Translations under genes and position numbers: made by a program
Notes under the pieces: generated by a model
Told to the model about the DNA's origin: nothing
The model's database searches: none
Seen by the model: only the letters and a program-made list of their open reading frames with translations
In this document: in pieces, positions 1 to 13,667 of the stretch
How the letters are laid out: every line of letters starts with the position of its first letter
Position numbering within the stretch: the first letter of the stretch is position 1
Assembly: GCF_036370855.1 (NCBI RefSeq)
Contig: NC_088099.1
Coordinates: 137,123,017-137,187,016 of the forward strand
DNA: 64,000 bases
Source of the DNA: Dromaius novaehollandiae
Lineage: Eukaryota > Chordata > Aves > Casuariiformes > Dromaiidae
Direction: 5' to 3'

Positions 1-3000
1 GAAGAAGAAAAAGAGAAAGTTTTAAAGACAGGCTGATCTATTTTCTACCTAGATATGTATGACAAACTCAAATTCCAGAAAGTTTTAGTACTGTTAACTT
101 GCACGATAAATATTCATCCTATAGAAGAGAAAAGATGTAATCTGCATTTAAAATTCTTTCTAAACATGTTATGTGTGGAAAGCTGTTATCTTAGATTATG
201 CTAAAAGACTTTATAAATGCACTCAGAAAAATGAGGTAAGGACGACCCACTCAAAACCATGTTGATATGTGGTAGGACACTGCATAGACCTTTTCAGCTA
301 AGCTTCTCATGCTAGCCTCCCACTCCCACTGACAGAAGTAAAAATGTTTCTAAACTGCAGTTCTTCTGATCTATTTTTAGTTTTCTGCTTTAGGATGTGA
401 TGAATCACACCCTAGAAGACACCTATTCACACTGTAGACTCTAAAGGAAGCCTTGGGTAACTAACTCAGATTTAAATGTGCTGTAAAACTAGGTAAGAGA
501 AATCTCATTCCTCTTGGTGCATGATGGAAGAATTTAACAGATATTTGATTCAACAGTGTGGTTGCTGAAAGCACCAGGTTTTGTGGAATAAAAGTCTTGA
601 TCTCAACAACAGCAAATGGGTATCAGCAACTTACAGAGCACATACATATTCCTTACAAGTCACCTTCAGAGGAATGATCTTACTTATGACCTTGGAAAGA
701 GGAATAATTTAATGATATACTTCTGCCTGACTGATTTAATATCCTTTCTTTAAAAAAATGAGCATCATGCTCATCTTCTTGAAGCTGTCATTCACATTTT
801 TATCTACTTTATGCTCTTATATGGCATTTGTAAGTACCACAAATTTATCCCTACAAAATCCTTGGAAGATATGGAGGAGGGGGGAGAGGGAAGCCCTACT
901 TTTCTGCTTTTTACAAATGGGTAACTTAAGCATAGCAGAAGGCAAAGCCTGCCTACTAAGTCTCAAAGCAGATCTATCCCAGATGAAGAGACCCAAATAA
1001 ATCTCTCCTAGGTCCTTGGCTAGTGCTTTCATTAATCTAATTAAATCCTTTTTCTCTACATCAGATGTTAAAAGAAAAAAAAATCCTCTGCACCAAGAAC
1101 AAATATGTAATGGCCATAATAGGGGAGATGTGGTCATCCTGCTTCTCCTTTCAGGACTTTGATTGTATTTAGCAGAGATGCAACACCTTGCTGATGAAGT
1201 TGTTTTGCTTCTTGAATTGGACTTGATATAATACTGAGTAACACTGTACTTTTCCTCGAGACGTACTTTGCTTCAGAAGTAGCTCATATATCCCTGACAT
1301 GGCATTGGACTGTGAAATGTGCCTTAAAAGTCATAGCGGGGGAATCCTTAGCATTTGCCTTCTCAGAGATCCAGTATTAAGAAAAGAACTTTTTCTTTGG
1401 CAATGAAGAGACCTTCCAACTTTAACAGATTAAAACATAGCTTTTCAAAAGTTATATTAATCTTCTGCCTATTGTCTATTAAATTGTAGCTTCTTCCATG
1501 AGTGGGTAAGTACCGAAGAAATCAAAACCATCTTAGTAGTCTATATATTGTATGTGTATAGTGTGTGGACTTAAATTGAGACAAGCCCAAATATTTGTTT
1601 ATGCTAGCTGGCTTGGATACTGGTAGTATTCTAGCTGAGAAATCTGGATCAGCCTAGGTGGTAGGACTTGCTGCGGAAGCAGAGAAAGCATTTGAACTTT
1701 GACCTATGTTGGTTTTCATGGCTAGACTGAAATGTTGTGCCACATCTCTGGGTAAATATGCTTTTGGAGGCTAACTGGTGCTTTATAACAGTTGATAAAT
1801 TTTCCTGACAGCACATGGTAATACAGTATTTGGATCTTTCCTCTAATTCAGAATTAAAGTTAGTCTTAAAATATCTCTCTGAGTTGTTTAAGCATGAAGT
1901 TGTTCTGGCAGGCAAGTGGGAAGCTAAATCGCAAGCAGTTTAGTGGCAAACAGTAAAGAACAGTAAAGGTCTGTTTACTCAGTGATTACAGTGGGATTCA
2001 ATATATCACTGTCCTTCCAAGTAAGGAGTGAGAACTTGCAAGCTGGAGACAAAATAGTGCATAGAGTCATGCATAGGAATGAAAAGGTATCTAATATATT
2101 ACAAAGAACCACCTGTTGAAGGGAGATGCTCTGGCCTTATGGGCCTGCTGCAAAGGCACAGAAAAGAATATTGCTAGCTGTGATTTAACAGAATGATCAG
2201 AGGGGGAACTGAGTGAACATGGAGGAAATGGGGTCCTTTTCTCTTCCATAACTTTGGACTTTTTTCTGGAGCAAGCAGAACTTCTTACAAGAACAAACAT
2301 GCCTGTCAGGATTTTGGCTCTACTGAAATGGCAGGTAACTGTAGCTGACCTAGGGCAGGAGCACTAGTCCCAGATTAGCTTCTCCCTGGACTGTGCACTG
2401 TGTAAGTGCAAGACAAAAACTCTCCTTTCAGCCCAAGCCCCTGTTTTGAAAGCTGTGTGTGGGGAAAAAAAATCATTTTCCAAACCTGTAAGAGAAGCAG
2501 GTGAGAGCTGAAACACTCATCCCTCGATCTCCCAGGAAAACATACTTTATTTTATGGAGATTCAAGATTGAGTCTCTGCTAAAGATTCTCCCCTGGCCCC
2601 CCGCACACACACTCTTTCTGGGTGAGTTCTCTGATCTAGAAAATTATTTAGCTGCCCCTATCAGGCCTTTCTTCCTAGGGAGTGGATTTACTGTGTCTAC
2701 AGGTAGGTATTGGTTGGTTACTTCAGCTTGGGTTCCCAGCATCTCAGTCGAACATCCTTACTGCTCCATTTATTTCTCCTCAGCCTTGTGTATAACCGAA
2801 TGGTTTATAAAAAGCAGACCACTTCATATGAGAGTGTGAGAAGGATGTGCTTCAGACAAGTACTGCTGTGTGTGTTTCTTGGTGCAGTCAAATTGTAATC
2901 TGAACGGGCTTTGAGCTCTCAACACTCTGGTGGGATTCGAGTGCCGGGGCTGTCTATTCTCACTCAGTTCCAACATGGCCAGTCAAAAGGTTGTATACTA

Positions 3001-6000
3001 AAAGTTCAGTGTAAAAACTCACATATTTCCCCAAAAGTTTCAGTATCGGTGGAAAAATTGTTTCCTGGGGAAACAGGGCAGGCTTATTCCCAGCCAGCTC
3101 TAATTCTCATGCACCCAAGCAGCTCCATTAGCTTCCCTGGGATGACATGTGATTAAGATCCCCTCCCATAATTAAGTCTTGCAGAATCAGGTTTTAAATC
3201 CATGGTTACCTGTTTCCAACAGCCAGACACCCTGAGGAGTGAGAAAATGGTGCCTCTGAGGATAGTTTGCAATGATGGATTTTTATTCTAGAAATAAATA
3301 CTTTAATTTGTGCCTTTAGCAAAAACATCATGCTGTCTGAGGTAAAGCAGGCTTGTTCATTGATGCTATAATCTATTGATAACTCTCTCCCCCCTCAGTA
3401 AGGACCAGTTTTCCTTTTAATTTCAAAGTGCTTCTGGGTGCTCTCTCTTGCTCTCTTCCTAATTACTATGAGAATCTATTGACAGAAGTAGAAAAAGCAT
3501 CCATTTAGGTGACTTTATAAATTAAATATGTTCATGCTTATACATGAAAAATATAGCACATTAAATATTCTTCAGAAGTGCTTTTTTGATGGAATTTTCT
3601 GTTTATGCTTTTGAGGTTCAGGCATTCAGACAGAAACTCAGGAAATATCTGGATGAATCTGAGTTTTATGGGCTAAGCCCATCTTTCCCAGTTTGTGTGT
3701 CTGTGGTATTTTTTATAAAGAATTGTTAAGTGTATACTGGCAAAAGTCTCCTCCTTTCTTTTGGAAGAAAGCAGGCAATCACAAGGCACTCAGGTTTTGC
3801 TCAGAGCACTGACCTCTATCATGCCTGTTTTGAATTCTCATCATGGAATCAGGCTGAAGAGTTGAAAATCTGAGTAAATAGTGAATAAATATAAGCCGAG
3901 GAGAAAGCTTCTGTTCCTTTTCTAGCCTAAAGGAATACTAAATGTGTGCATTAGATCACCTGAGCAGATGCTTGGAGACAGGGTCTCTCTGCTAGAAGTT
4001 TTGTACTGGATGCTGTGAAGTGTTGCATTGAAGCTGGAGCCCTGAAATGTTGAGTTACAAGAAAGTGGTCAGACAGTTGGAGGAAGGATCGTGTTGTGGT
4101 GGTGGTTGTTTTCTGTGAAATTGTGGTCAGTGTTTGTCCTCTTTAGTGTTTCAGAAATGGAGGTTAGTAGTGATTAATGTAGAGAAAAGCTCTTATTTTT
4201 TTCTCTTTCATTAATTTATCTACTCCCTTCTCCTCTCATTAAAACTAGCAAAAGTCTCAATCCAAATAACTTTGGGACAACTTGGCTTTAAACCTGAAAT
4301 TTCAAGCAGGGCCTCCTCACCCTGATCTAACAATACTCCTTGGATAATACCTGGATCCTCCTGTTGAGATGAGATGCCCCTTCAATGCTGACAGATGTCT
4401 TGGTAGCAGAGGCAGCCTTGCTGCCTGTAGAAATAGAGAAAAGGCAATCACTCCCTACTAGCTCTTTCTAAAAAATATTCATTGGGCAAATGTTGTTGTT
4501 TGGTAGGGGCACAGCAGAAATTCTTGATTTAGCACTTGACAAGTATGCGTGCAGCTGAGATGCAGAGCTTGTTGGCCTAGGTATGTTGCCTTGAAACCGT
4601 AGTAGTGCTGCTTTGGGATATGTTCCTGGGTTCCCTCGCGGGGTCGAGTGGCACTGTCTGTGTTTGCTTGGGGATTTCTGCAGCTTGTCCCCAGAGTAAG
4701 AACCAAGGACTGATGAGAACCTTCAGGCGACAGCGAAGAAAAAGTGGTCTTGGCATTTTAAAGGAAACTTGAAAAAGGCTAGCATACAGTTAGGAGCTTT
4801 GAGAAACCTGTTTTTAAATATTTGTTTTGGACCTGAAGATATCAGCTGAAACTGAAGAAGTGCATCAGAGCGCACCGAAAGTAGTAGGAGAGGAGGGAGG
4901 CTTCTAGAAGAAAGGTGTGAGGAAGGATTTTAAAGCAATTTTCACTATCTTTCTTTGTCTATTTAGAAAGATCAAATGATTCTGTGCTAGAATTTTGAAG
5001 TGCGCAAGTATAGGTTCGTGTAGGAATCTAGGCTCATAGCTAGGTGGCTTTTTTAGGGGGGATGTTTTTTGGGGCTGGGTGTGTGTGGGGGTGAGGTGGG
5101 TGTTTTTATTGAACTTTGGCCTCATTGAAACTTGGGCCAGCGAGGATTTTAGTTAAGTACCTAATTTCCAGGCAGCTGTTCTTGAACAGTGTTTTCTGAA
5201 CTACGATGTGCAAAACTTGTGGGGGCTGGAGTCCTAGGAGATGGAAGACCCTCCTGGTGGAGGTAGCAAGCCTGTCCCGCACTGTGTACCATGTACAGCG
5301 GGGTGCAGCCTGTGCCAGCTCCAGCTGAGGATTTTGGCAGCCTGGGTCTCCCCCGACTCAAGTTGCAGAGCGTGCAACTAGAGCTTGTGAAGAATCTGTG
5401 CCCTAGGGGTACTAGTAGGTGTTTTCCAAGGTCCCGCTTCAATTTTAATATGGCTTCCTGCACCTATAAGAAACAGTCTGTCCTCGTGACTTAGCTCATT
5501 TGAACGCAGTGTGTTTGCAATGCTTGTTTACTGTTATGGTTGCATTTATGTACCCTGTTTTGTACATTTGTTGAAAATCTGAAGATAAACTCAGCAGAAA
5601 GGCCATTTAGGAAATAATAAAGGAAATGAAGCATTCTTGTTTTGTTTATTCAGTCTACGCAGTGGCTGAGTGTCAATTAAATTGCCTATTGAAATAAAAC
5701 TATTACTTTTGCATGGAAAATACTAAAACTGCTCTCACTCCTGGCAATTTGGAATTGTCTTCCCAAACTTTTCTGCTTTTAATCCTAGCTCTATGGTTCA
5801 GAAAAGGCACCAATACCAACTATACAAAATGTAAATCTAGTAAAACCTATGGAGATTCATTGGCACTGTGTGACATTTTGCTCTGAGTGGTGTGTTTTGG
5901 GATTTTTTTTTGTAAATGATTATTTTGTTCAGCTCATGTAAGTACCTTGAGGGAGAGAGCTCAGTTGTCGCTTTTCATTCTATATCATGCCCTTTGACTT

Positions 6001-7427
6001 TCTTCCCCATATACTAAATTAATATAGGTTGCCATCATACCTGTGTGCAGGTTTCAGAGTTGCTTGCTGGTTGCTTAATAGTTAATTCAGTGAAGTCGGT
6101 AAGTATGATTCACTGGCATTCTGGGTTTAGATCTGAAAATATTCTATGCCGATTTTTGTAAAATGCGTGGTTTACTGGCTCCCTTAGACATAAATGTGTA
6201 GCTGCTCAAAACCTTTGCAGCACAGTAGGTGGCATTCTTCTAATACAGCTAACCCACTTGAGATTTTTGGGGATAGGGTTGATGTTAGATGTATATGTAT
6301 TTCCAAGGGAAGAGATTATGGGGTGCTGGTACCTACTTATGGCAGAGTACCATCTTTGGGGAGAGCAGCATTAAGCTTTGCCTGGCCCCTGGGAAGCCAG
6401 CTCCAGCCAGAAGCTGCCTCTGCATTTGGCTCATTATGCCAAAAACATCTCTGCTGTTAAATCCTGGGTACTTTCAAGTACTAGGTGTACCTCTTGACCT
6501 AAGGCTATTCCTGTGTCAAACTATAGCAGAATTTCAGCTTATTGAAGGAAAAAGGCCAATGAATCAACCTGGTATGACCCCCAACTGTGACGCTTTTCAA
6601 GTAATACTGAAAACACATGAAAAAATTTGAAATAACTTTAACGATTCAGTTGTGTCTGTGCCAACACAGGAATGTTATGGTAGTTTAGCCCAATCAGAAG
6701 TAAGCAGAAAACCTGGCTTCAGATTTGGGTCAAAAATGTATTAATTCATTCTGCAACAATGACTCGTCTTAATTTCTATATTGTCAGAATCTATTGATGT
6801 TAGGATCAAATGTAAAGGCTCTGATGAAATGAAGTTTCAGGACTTTTGAAGTTTTGTTCCACTCGTGGGGGAAGGGTGTGTGGCGGGTGTTTTGTTTTGT
6901 TTTGTTTTGTTCTGTTTAATGTCATTTCCTTGCAACTGGCATGTAATAATACTGTTTAATATTGTTTAAAAAGTCATACAGTCAGTACAGTTTGTGCTAA
7001 TCCATCTGTGTACTGAATAATGCATTTATTTTATAATCTTGTTATGACTGTCTATTTAAGCTGTGCTTAGTTTCATAGTACCTAATTTAAGGAGTTTAAA
7101 TGTCTTAGCAGTTTTTATTTATCTATAAACAGTAATTCATTCAATCCCTTGCATACTTCAGCACAGGCCCTGACATTTTTAAAAGACGTTTCCCTCCTTG
7201 CCCTTTCTTTGGATGAGCAATTTCTTACTCCTATTTACACTGCAAACAGTTATAAGCAGATAATCTCCTTTATGCTGTTATGATTCAGATTACGGTCAGA
7301 GTAAAACTCTGTAAACTGTTTATCTGATAGTTTACAGTAACAGAGTGACTGAACTGTAAGGTGAACTGGTGAGAATGCACTGGTTCATACGATCTTGTTG
7401 AGGCTTAGCCACTGAAACATCTTCTGC
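1..7427. other. Host non-coding DNA, no gene seen
   Basis: AT-rich sequence with no recognisable exon, RNA gene or intact repeat. The longest open frame is about 113 codons (6289-6630, plus) and overlaps a second frame of similar length, which is the pattern of chance ORFs. A GTTTT microsatellite lies at 6889-6911. The stretch is best read as intergenic or intronic DNA. Conserved non-coding elements could be present but cannot be identified without an alignment. Confidence 0.6.
6889..6911. repeat. (GTTTT)n microsatellite
   Basis: Four to five GTTTT units in a row, ending in a variant TTCTG. A simple pentanucleotide repeat with no gene nearby. Confidence 0.85.
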
Positions 7428-8066
7428 TTATGGTTTTCCTGAGAGTTGTTTTTCTGCTGTGAATCTGCTACAGTGATGACACGGCTGTTGGCTGTTCATG
7501 GTATGAGAGTCATATAAGCAGAGGACGTTGCCGCATTCCCCAGGTGTATGACTGCACCGTATAAATAGCAGAAGGTAACAGGAAAAAATGTCAATGGCTC
7601 CATGACGAGTTCCACTGTGAACCTCCCCATAAACAGTCACGTGTACCATACGCTGAATGGTGACTATAAAGGAAACAGTATCTTGCTCATAAACCTTTGC
7701 AAAGAAGACTTGTACAAATAAAAATGAAAAACCAATTCTCTTAAAAACACTTTCCAAAGATGCCTCTTGTTTGCAGCAATTTAAAGCTGTTCAGCAGCTC
7801 TTCAGCAGTAGCTGGGGATGATCCATACACAGTAAGGATACATCCATTCCAGCAAATGCCATATTTCTTGGTTGGAGCTGCAGGAAAATGATCAGAGAGA
7901 TGGATTTGAAGCCCGTTACCTGGTACGTGACGTCTCTGAGCGGGTGCATGGGAGGAAGGTGCCCGCTGAACTGGGGCGGCAGGGCTGCTGGCAGCCACCG
8001 TCCCCCCTCTTGGCAGGCTGCCAGAAGACACTCACCCCATCCAGGGGTGCTGAGGGGGCTACCCAC
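7428..8066 (-). other. Coding-like minus-strand block, unidentified
   Basis: Three overlapping minus-strand frames of 91-109 codons occupy this block (8066-7791, 8031-7741, 7757-7428). The upstream half (about 7900-8060) is clearly richer in GC and CpG than its surroundings. The frame at 8031-7741 ends in a plausible globular-looking stretch containing KKYGICWNGC and TAEELLNSFKLL. The next frame, 7757-7428, begins just where that one stops. This could be a decayed retrocopy or exon of an unknown gene, but I recognise no family. There is no poly-A tail on the expected side and no clear splice sites, so chance cannot be ruled out. Confidence 0.2.
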
Positions 8067-9260
8067 TTCAATCTCATTTTAGGAGAGAGGTCATTGAAGA
8101 TTTAATTAGTCCTTCAAAGGAATGAGTTGATAAAAAAATAAATATTAGAAACTGCCTGGTGGAGTCTAGGTTCCTAAGGTCATTTGAAATGTGCTAAACA
8201 AAATATTCAAAATGATTTTTCTCCACCAGGCAATATTTGAAAACTTCTGCTTTTTCATTTCTAAGATAGACTGCAACTCTCCTTTCTTCCCTCTGACTTT
8301 GTCACAGCGAGCAGAAATACCAGCCATCTCCTTCAAACACTTTCAAACACTTCTAAATTATTTTGGAGGTTTTTATTTTGTCCTTGCTTTTGTTATGTCC
8401 CCCATCCCCCCTCAATATATAAAGTTAAAGCTTTTCTAGTTATTTCCTCTACTAGCTCCCAGAGTCAGCTATCCCTACTAAATCAATCCTTGCCTCCTCA
8501 GCTGCCTTGCTTGTAGCTGAGGGCAGAAGCAGAGAGAGGAGCTTGAGCTTTCTACTCCCCCTGTTACACCTACCACTTGCCAGGTAAGGATTCAAAAGCA
8601 TTTGGTGCCTGGGAAACAATTTAGCTCTTTTTTAGAAGAGCCCTTTATAGAAGTTTGACACCTGTGTTAAAACTTCAGTCATGTGCATATGGATTGATTT
8701 ACTGTTGCTTTCTCCAGGTTGCTGTTTGTGTAGTGTGTCCCTCACCTTTTTGGGGGCACACAGTGAGGAGGACTAACAAACTGCAGTTGTTTCATATGCA
8801 AACATTTCTTTGTCTTGTGAGAAGTTTCATCTCCTGCTTATTAGGTACTCTAGTTGGTAAACTCCTTGTGTGGTAAATAATGTTTATACCTTTCTGTAGG
8901 GCTCCATTAGCCATACCAAAAAAATTGAATTATTTTTGAGTAACTACTCAGTCATAAAATAAAATCTTAAAAATGAAGAGCTTTCCTTCTTATGAAAATC
9001 AAGTCAGTGATTTGCAACGGGTTTTTGTGAATTTTTGCTTACTGCTCTGAAAGATTCCCATCTCCCTTTCCCCTTATCACTTTGTATGTCAGATATCATA
9101 AGCTGTGTTTTAGGATTAACTTCAAGAGTATATTCTATAAAGTTTACCTAGATCAACACTATGTGCTTTAGTAAGTGTCAAGCCCTTAGCCCTTTTTGTC
9201 AATGAACTCCTTAGGGCTCTTTGCTGTATTACACTCTAAGCTAGACTATGTGAATAAATG

Positions 9261-9317
9261 GTTTGTTTGTTTTTTGTTTGTTTTTTTGTTGTTTTTTTTT
9301 TCTCTCTCTCTCTCTTA
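9261..9317. repeat. T-rich plus (CT)n simple repeat
   Basis: A GTTT-rich polypyrimidine tract runs directly into a (TC)7 dinucleotide repeat. A compound microsatellite, probably unstable in length. Confidence 0.85.
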
Positions 9318-12300
9318 AAGCCACTGTACATTCTGCTCCACTGGAATGCTCTTGATTTGATGATGCTCAATTTATATTTCCTTTTATACTGTTCTGTGTT
9401 TCCAAGTGAGAGGAAATTGATAAGTAGAACTGTCTTAGCCTGATTTATGGCCTTTAAATAAAGCTAGAGGAAAATGGAGAAAAATACTCTTTAAAAAAAG
9501 GTCAGTCTTAGTTTGCCTCTTTTCATGAAGTTTCCCTTTGTAGCTTGTTCTCCTTTCCATTTTCATAAAAGAAGTTGTGGCTATTTTTGAGATTTGGCCA
9601 ATAGTAATTTTTTTAAGTACAATATAAAGAGAAGAAGTTTCCAGCTCTGTTTTCTAGTAAATAAGTGCCCAATTATATTAAAGAAACTCACAAAATTAAG
9701 AGTTCTACACCTCCCTTGCTTACCAGGTGCTTTTTCCATTGCAGTTGTCATCTCTGTCGGCAAAATAAGGAGGTGGTTTAATGATTCTCCAGCTGAGAGA
9801 GGGAGAGACTAGTTATTCAGTTCTCAGCAGGCACTTATCTGGGGGGCTGGCAGTTACTCTTGGTCTTTTTCAAACATTTGGTGATATCACCTTGTGATAC
9901 TTGGATTGCCATCATACATATTGTCAGATCTTATTGTTGTGTCTTTTTTCTTGCATGTTTTAGAACCACAAAACTTCATGAGGCTTTTCTCATCCAGGCT
10001 ACCTTCTCCAGTTTCAACCACTTTTTTGGGGGAGGTTGGTCAACACATTATAGAAACCTCTCATTGTCTACCCCTGGCATGCAGTGATGGGATAACAAAT
10101 TCCAACAGCAGCCTTCAGGAAGCCATGGGATCTGCTGACCAAACTGTGGCATGCATTGCAGACTCCCTTTACCAGAAGGGTCAGGAGTTATCCTGGAAGA
10201 GGATGGGCAAGGGCTGCTAGGAACTCTTCAGCCAGTCTGCTGCTATGTGGTTTAAATGACACCAGAAGTAGCCAGAGAGCTTATTAGGACTATACGGACC
10301 AGCAGTTTAAATTCCTTGTCTCCTCATGACCACAGGCAGTGTGGGGAAGCAACAGAAATGTAGATAGTATGTGTTTTTTCTTGTTCGTGTGTGCATCAGC
10401 TACATGTGGCATGCTTGGAACAGAGGGATACGGCACTGAGGTCACTGGAGTTATGTGAGGATGAAAAAGGAGCTAGAAAAGAGCTGCTGTTTGCAGTCTG
10501 ATGCTGCTGGTGAGAAGCTCCATATGGGCAGCAATCTCTGATCTTGTTTGCTTGAGCAGTCCAGACAGAGCAATTCTCCTTTCCTGGGAATCTCTGGGTG
10601 TGCTCCTGCTGCTCCCTGCAGACCAAGGGTTATGTCCGTATGTTCTGCTTTCCCATTAAAAGGGTTTCTCCTATGTAAAAGGATTATGCTGCTTTTCTAA
10701 GTCACCAGCTTGCAAATTTGCCCCTCTTCTTTGAGACACTGTGTCAAAGATGTTTGGAGAGCCAGTGCATTCTTCTTTTGAATGTTGCACTCCTTTAACA
10801 GTAGGTTGCTATCAAAAGGCATGTGTTCTTGCATGGGGTGATTTTTGAGCTCAAGACTTCAAAACCATTTGGAATTTCTCGGCACTGTCTTTCTGCAACT
10901 GCCTGCTTTCAAATGGGGCAAGCAGGAATGAACATGTAGCTATCCAGTTAGCAAAGGCCTTGTTACTATCTATTATTTTCCATCCTTTAGATACTGTTTG
11001 TACCTGTGTCTAGCAGTACCATTTCCAGCTTAGCTGAAGTTCTTTGTTTTGACAGTAATATTTATTTCTGCTTTATTTCACCTTTTTATACCACAGTCCC
11101 AGTGGGACAAAACACGCCTGTCAGGCTTTTTGGCAGAAGGTGCCTGTGAATGAAGCAGTTGGCATTAAGTGTTCATATGTTGAACAAATGTCATTTTTCC
11201 CTTTTCAGAGCCAAGTATGTCACCTGAGATGTGTCTGATTGCTCTGAACTCAGGTTTTACACCCTTTGGCAGAGTATCTACGATGAAACTCTTGTTTTCA
11301 TGAGCTACGGCAACTGTGTTATATAGTACCATATGTGCCAGCTGATAGAGAATAAACACTTTGCTAGGAGTTACAGAGATAACAAAATGTTGCTCCATGT
11401 GATGGGAAGTTAAATATGCCCAGAAGAGTCAATTTGGATAAATAGTATATTTCCATTTCAGTAAGATTCATAATTTTTCTGCTTTTATGTTCTCTGTGTG
11501 GGTCAGGGCCTTGCTCACGTCCTGCAGAAAGGAAAAGTAGTTGGCTTCTTGGCTTCTTGTGGTCCATTTAAAACTGACCCTGTAGCTGAATCATTTCTGG
11601 TTTCCAGCACTATCTTACTAACTAATGAAGCTGTGTGAAAACTAATGAAGCTAATGAAGTCCCTGAGCTTTTAAGGGTATATTTAAATTATGATATATCC
11701 TAGCTATGTTTTCACATTTTAGTCTGTAACAAAGAAAATATCTTGGGTGTCATTAAAGAAAATGTTTCTCATGCATTAATGTGATTCCATGCTAGGGAAC
11801 TGGAGGAAAAAAAACAAATGAATAACAATAAGGGTTGGTAAGTTGATATTGGTAGGATAAATAAATAAAAGAAGAGGTCCTATGACCTTTGGAGCAGGTA
11901 GGGTCCAGTGTGAGATTTCAACTGTGTTTATCACGTATTTAGACAATATACTTTGCATAGTTGCAATTATTTTTGACATGAGCCTACAGTAATGTATAGA
12001 AGCTCTTCAAAAATACTTAAAATTATATTTTTTCACTTAGCAATATTTTTCAGACTGACATTTTTGTTTTCTGCTGATATGTCCTTCAACTTCTATTTAT
12101 CACCTTATCATTTGGGTTTTTTACTTTAGTGTTTGTTGATCTAGGGAAACAAGTCTTTGTAGAAAATTGAAATTTGAATATATAAAGTTCTAAACTGGAT
12201 CAAGACCAAAATACTTCAAAATCCCTTGTGATGACAAAAGAGATCCCACACCAACAAAACCAGTAGATCAACATGAGCTATGTGTTTCAATTGCATTTGG

Positions 12301-13610
12301 GCAATATTGTTTAGTTTGAAAAAAGATCTAGAACTAAGTGGGGTTTAGGATTTCTAGGTTGGTTAGTTTGGTTTGGTTTTGGTTCACCAAACACCAAAAT
12401 ATTAACAGTGTCTGCAGCACCCTTCATTTATTTGGTTTGGTTTGCCCAGATGTTCTTAGTCTTTGTTCAATTAAATCTCGAGATGTGAAAAATGTCCCAA
12501 GATTAGCACTTATTGCCATTATCTGTAATTTCTGTTCAATAAAGAAATGCTTTCTTCCTTTGTTTCAGCTAATGATTCATGATATCAAATTAAGTGCAAC
12601 TTAGAGGATTAAGATGCTATTGAAAATCAGAAAAAGATTAGATAACCATGGTGAAAATACTCAGCAAACTTAGAATCGTCATGTATTCCTGCAATCTTAA
12701 TGGACAATTTCTAAATTAATCTATTCATGCAGAGTAAGCAGAGGTCTTTGCTCTAAAGGTACAGTTAAATACATTTAAATGAATGCTTCTAGGGGCCCAG
12801 AAATTGTTGCTTGTCAGCTTTCTATATTCATATAGAAATGTTCAAACAGTAGGAAACTAGCTGCTCTTTCTCGGGACAGTACAGAGGGATGTCCTTTGTT
12901 AGAAATTAATGCTGCGATGTTATGCAATGCATTTCTTTCTTAATCTCTACAGAATACATTGTTATTTCAGGATTTGAAGGCAAATTAATAGCATAAGCTC
13001 TGAGCTTTGGTCAAGCTAACATACTCTGAATAGCTTGAGCTGTCATAGCTAAACTGTTCCCTTTACATGCATTGGGTTTGCCTGCAACTACTGTCTACTA
13101 CCACATTGCTTTGGGTTGGGTGGTGAAGATACATTATTTGATTCCTTTCCTTGCTTAACCCTTTTTCTCAGAGAACTTTTCAACCTGTTTTTTGATTTCT
13201 AGCACCTGCTTTATTCATCAGAAGTTTGGGTTTTTTCCTTCACTTTTTTTCCTGTCTGACTCCAAAGGAAATGACAAACCAGAAACAGCTGAGTGGTCAA
13301 GTGTATCTGAAATAAAGCAAGCCGATGTATACAGCATGGTTCCATGGAGCATTTCATCCTGAGTAAGAAAAAAATCCTTTCTCTGCCATTCAGCTTTTTA
13401 AGCATTGCAAAAGAGATATTTCATCTTAATTTATGCAGCAGTGAAATGAGAGCAATGCTACATGCCTTCTTTTGAGCACCTTGAAATCTGAAGTCTTATA
13501 TCAAACCTTTTGCAATAGGTGTACATTTTTCTAGGTGTGGGAGGGGAATTGAGTATTAGGTCTGCTTATGTGTGTTTGGCATAAATTAGAAAGAACAGCT
13601 AACCAGATGT

Positions 13611-13667
13611 GGTGGTTTGTGTGTGGTTGTGTGTGTGGTTGGTTGTTTTTTTTGTTTTTGTTTTTGG
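13611..13667. repeat. GT/T-rich simple repeat
   Basis: Imperfect GTGTGTGGTT units followed by a T-rich tract. Low-complexity sequence with no coding content. Confidence 0.75.
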
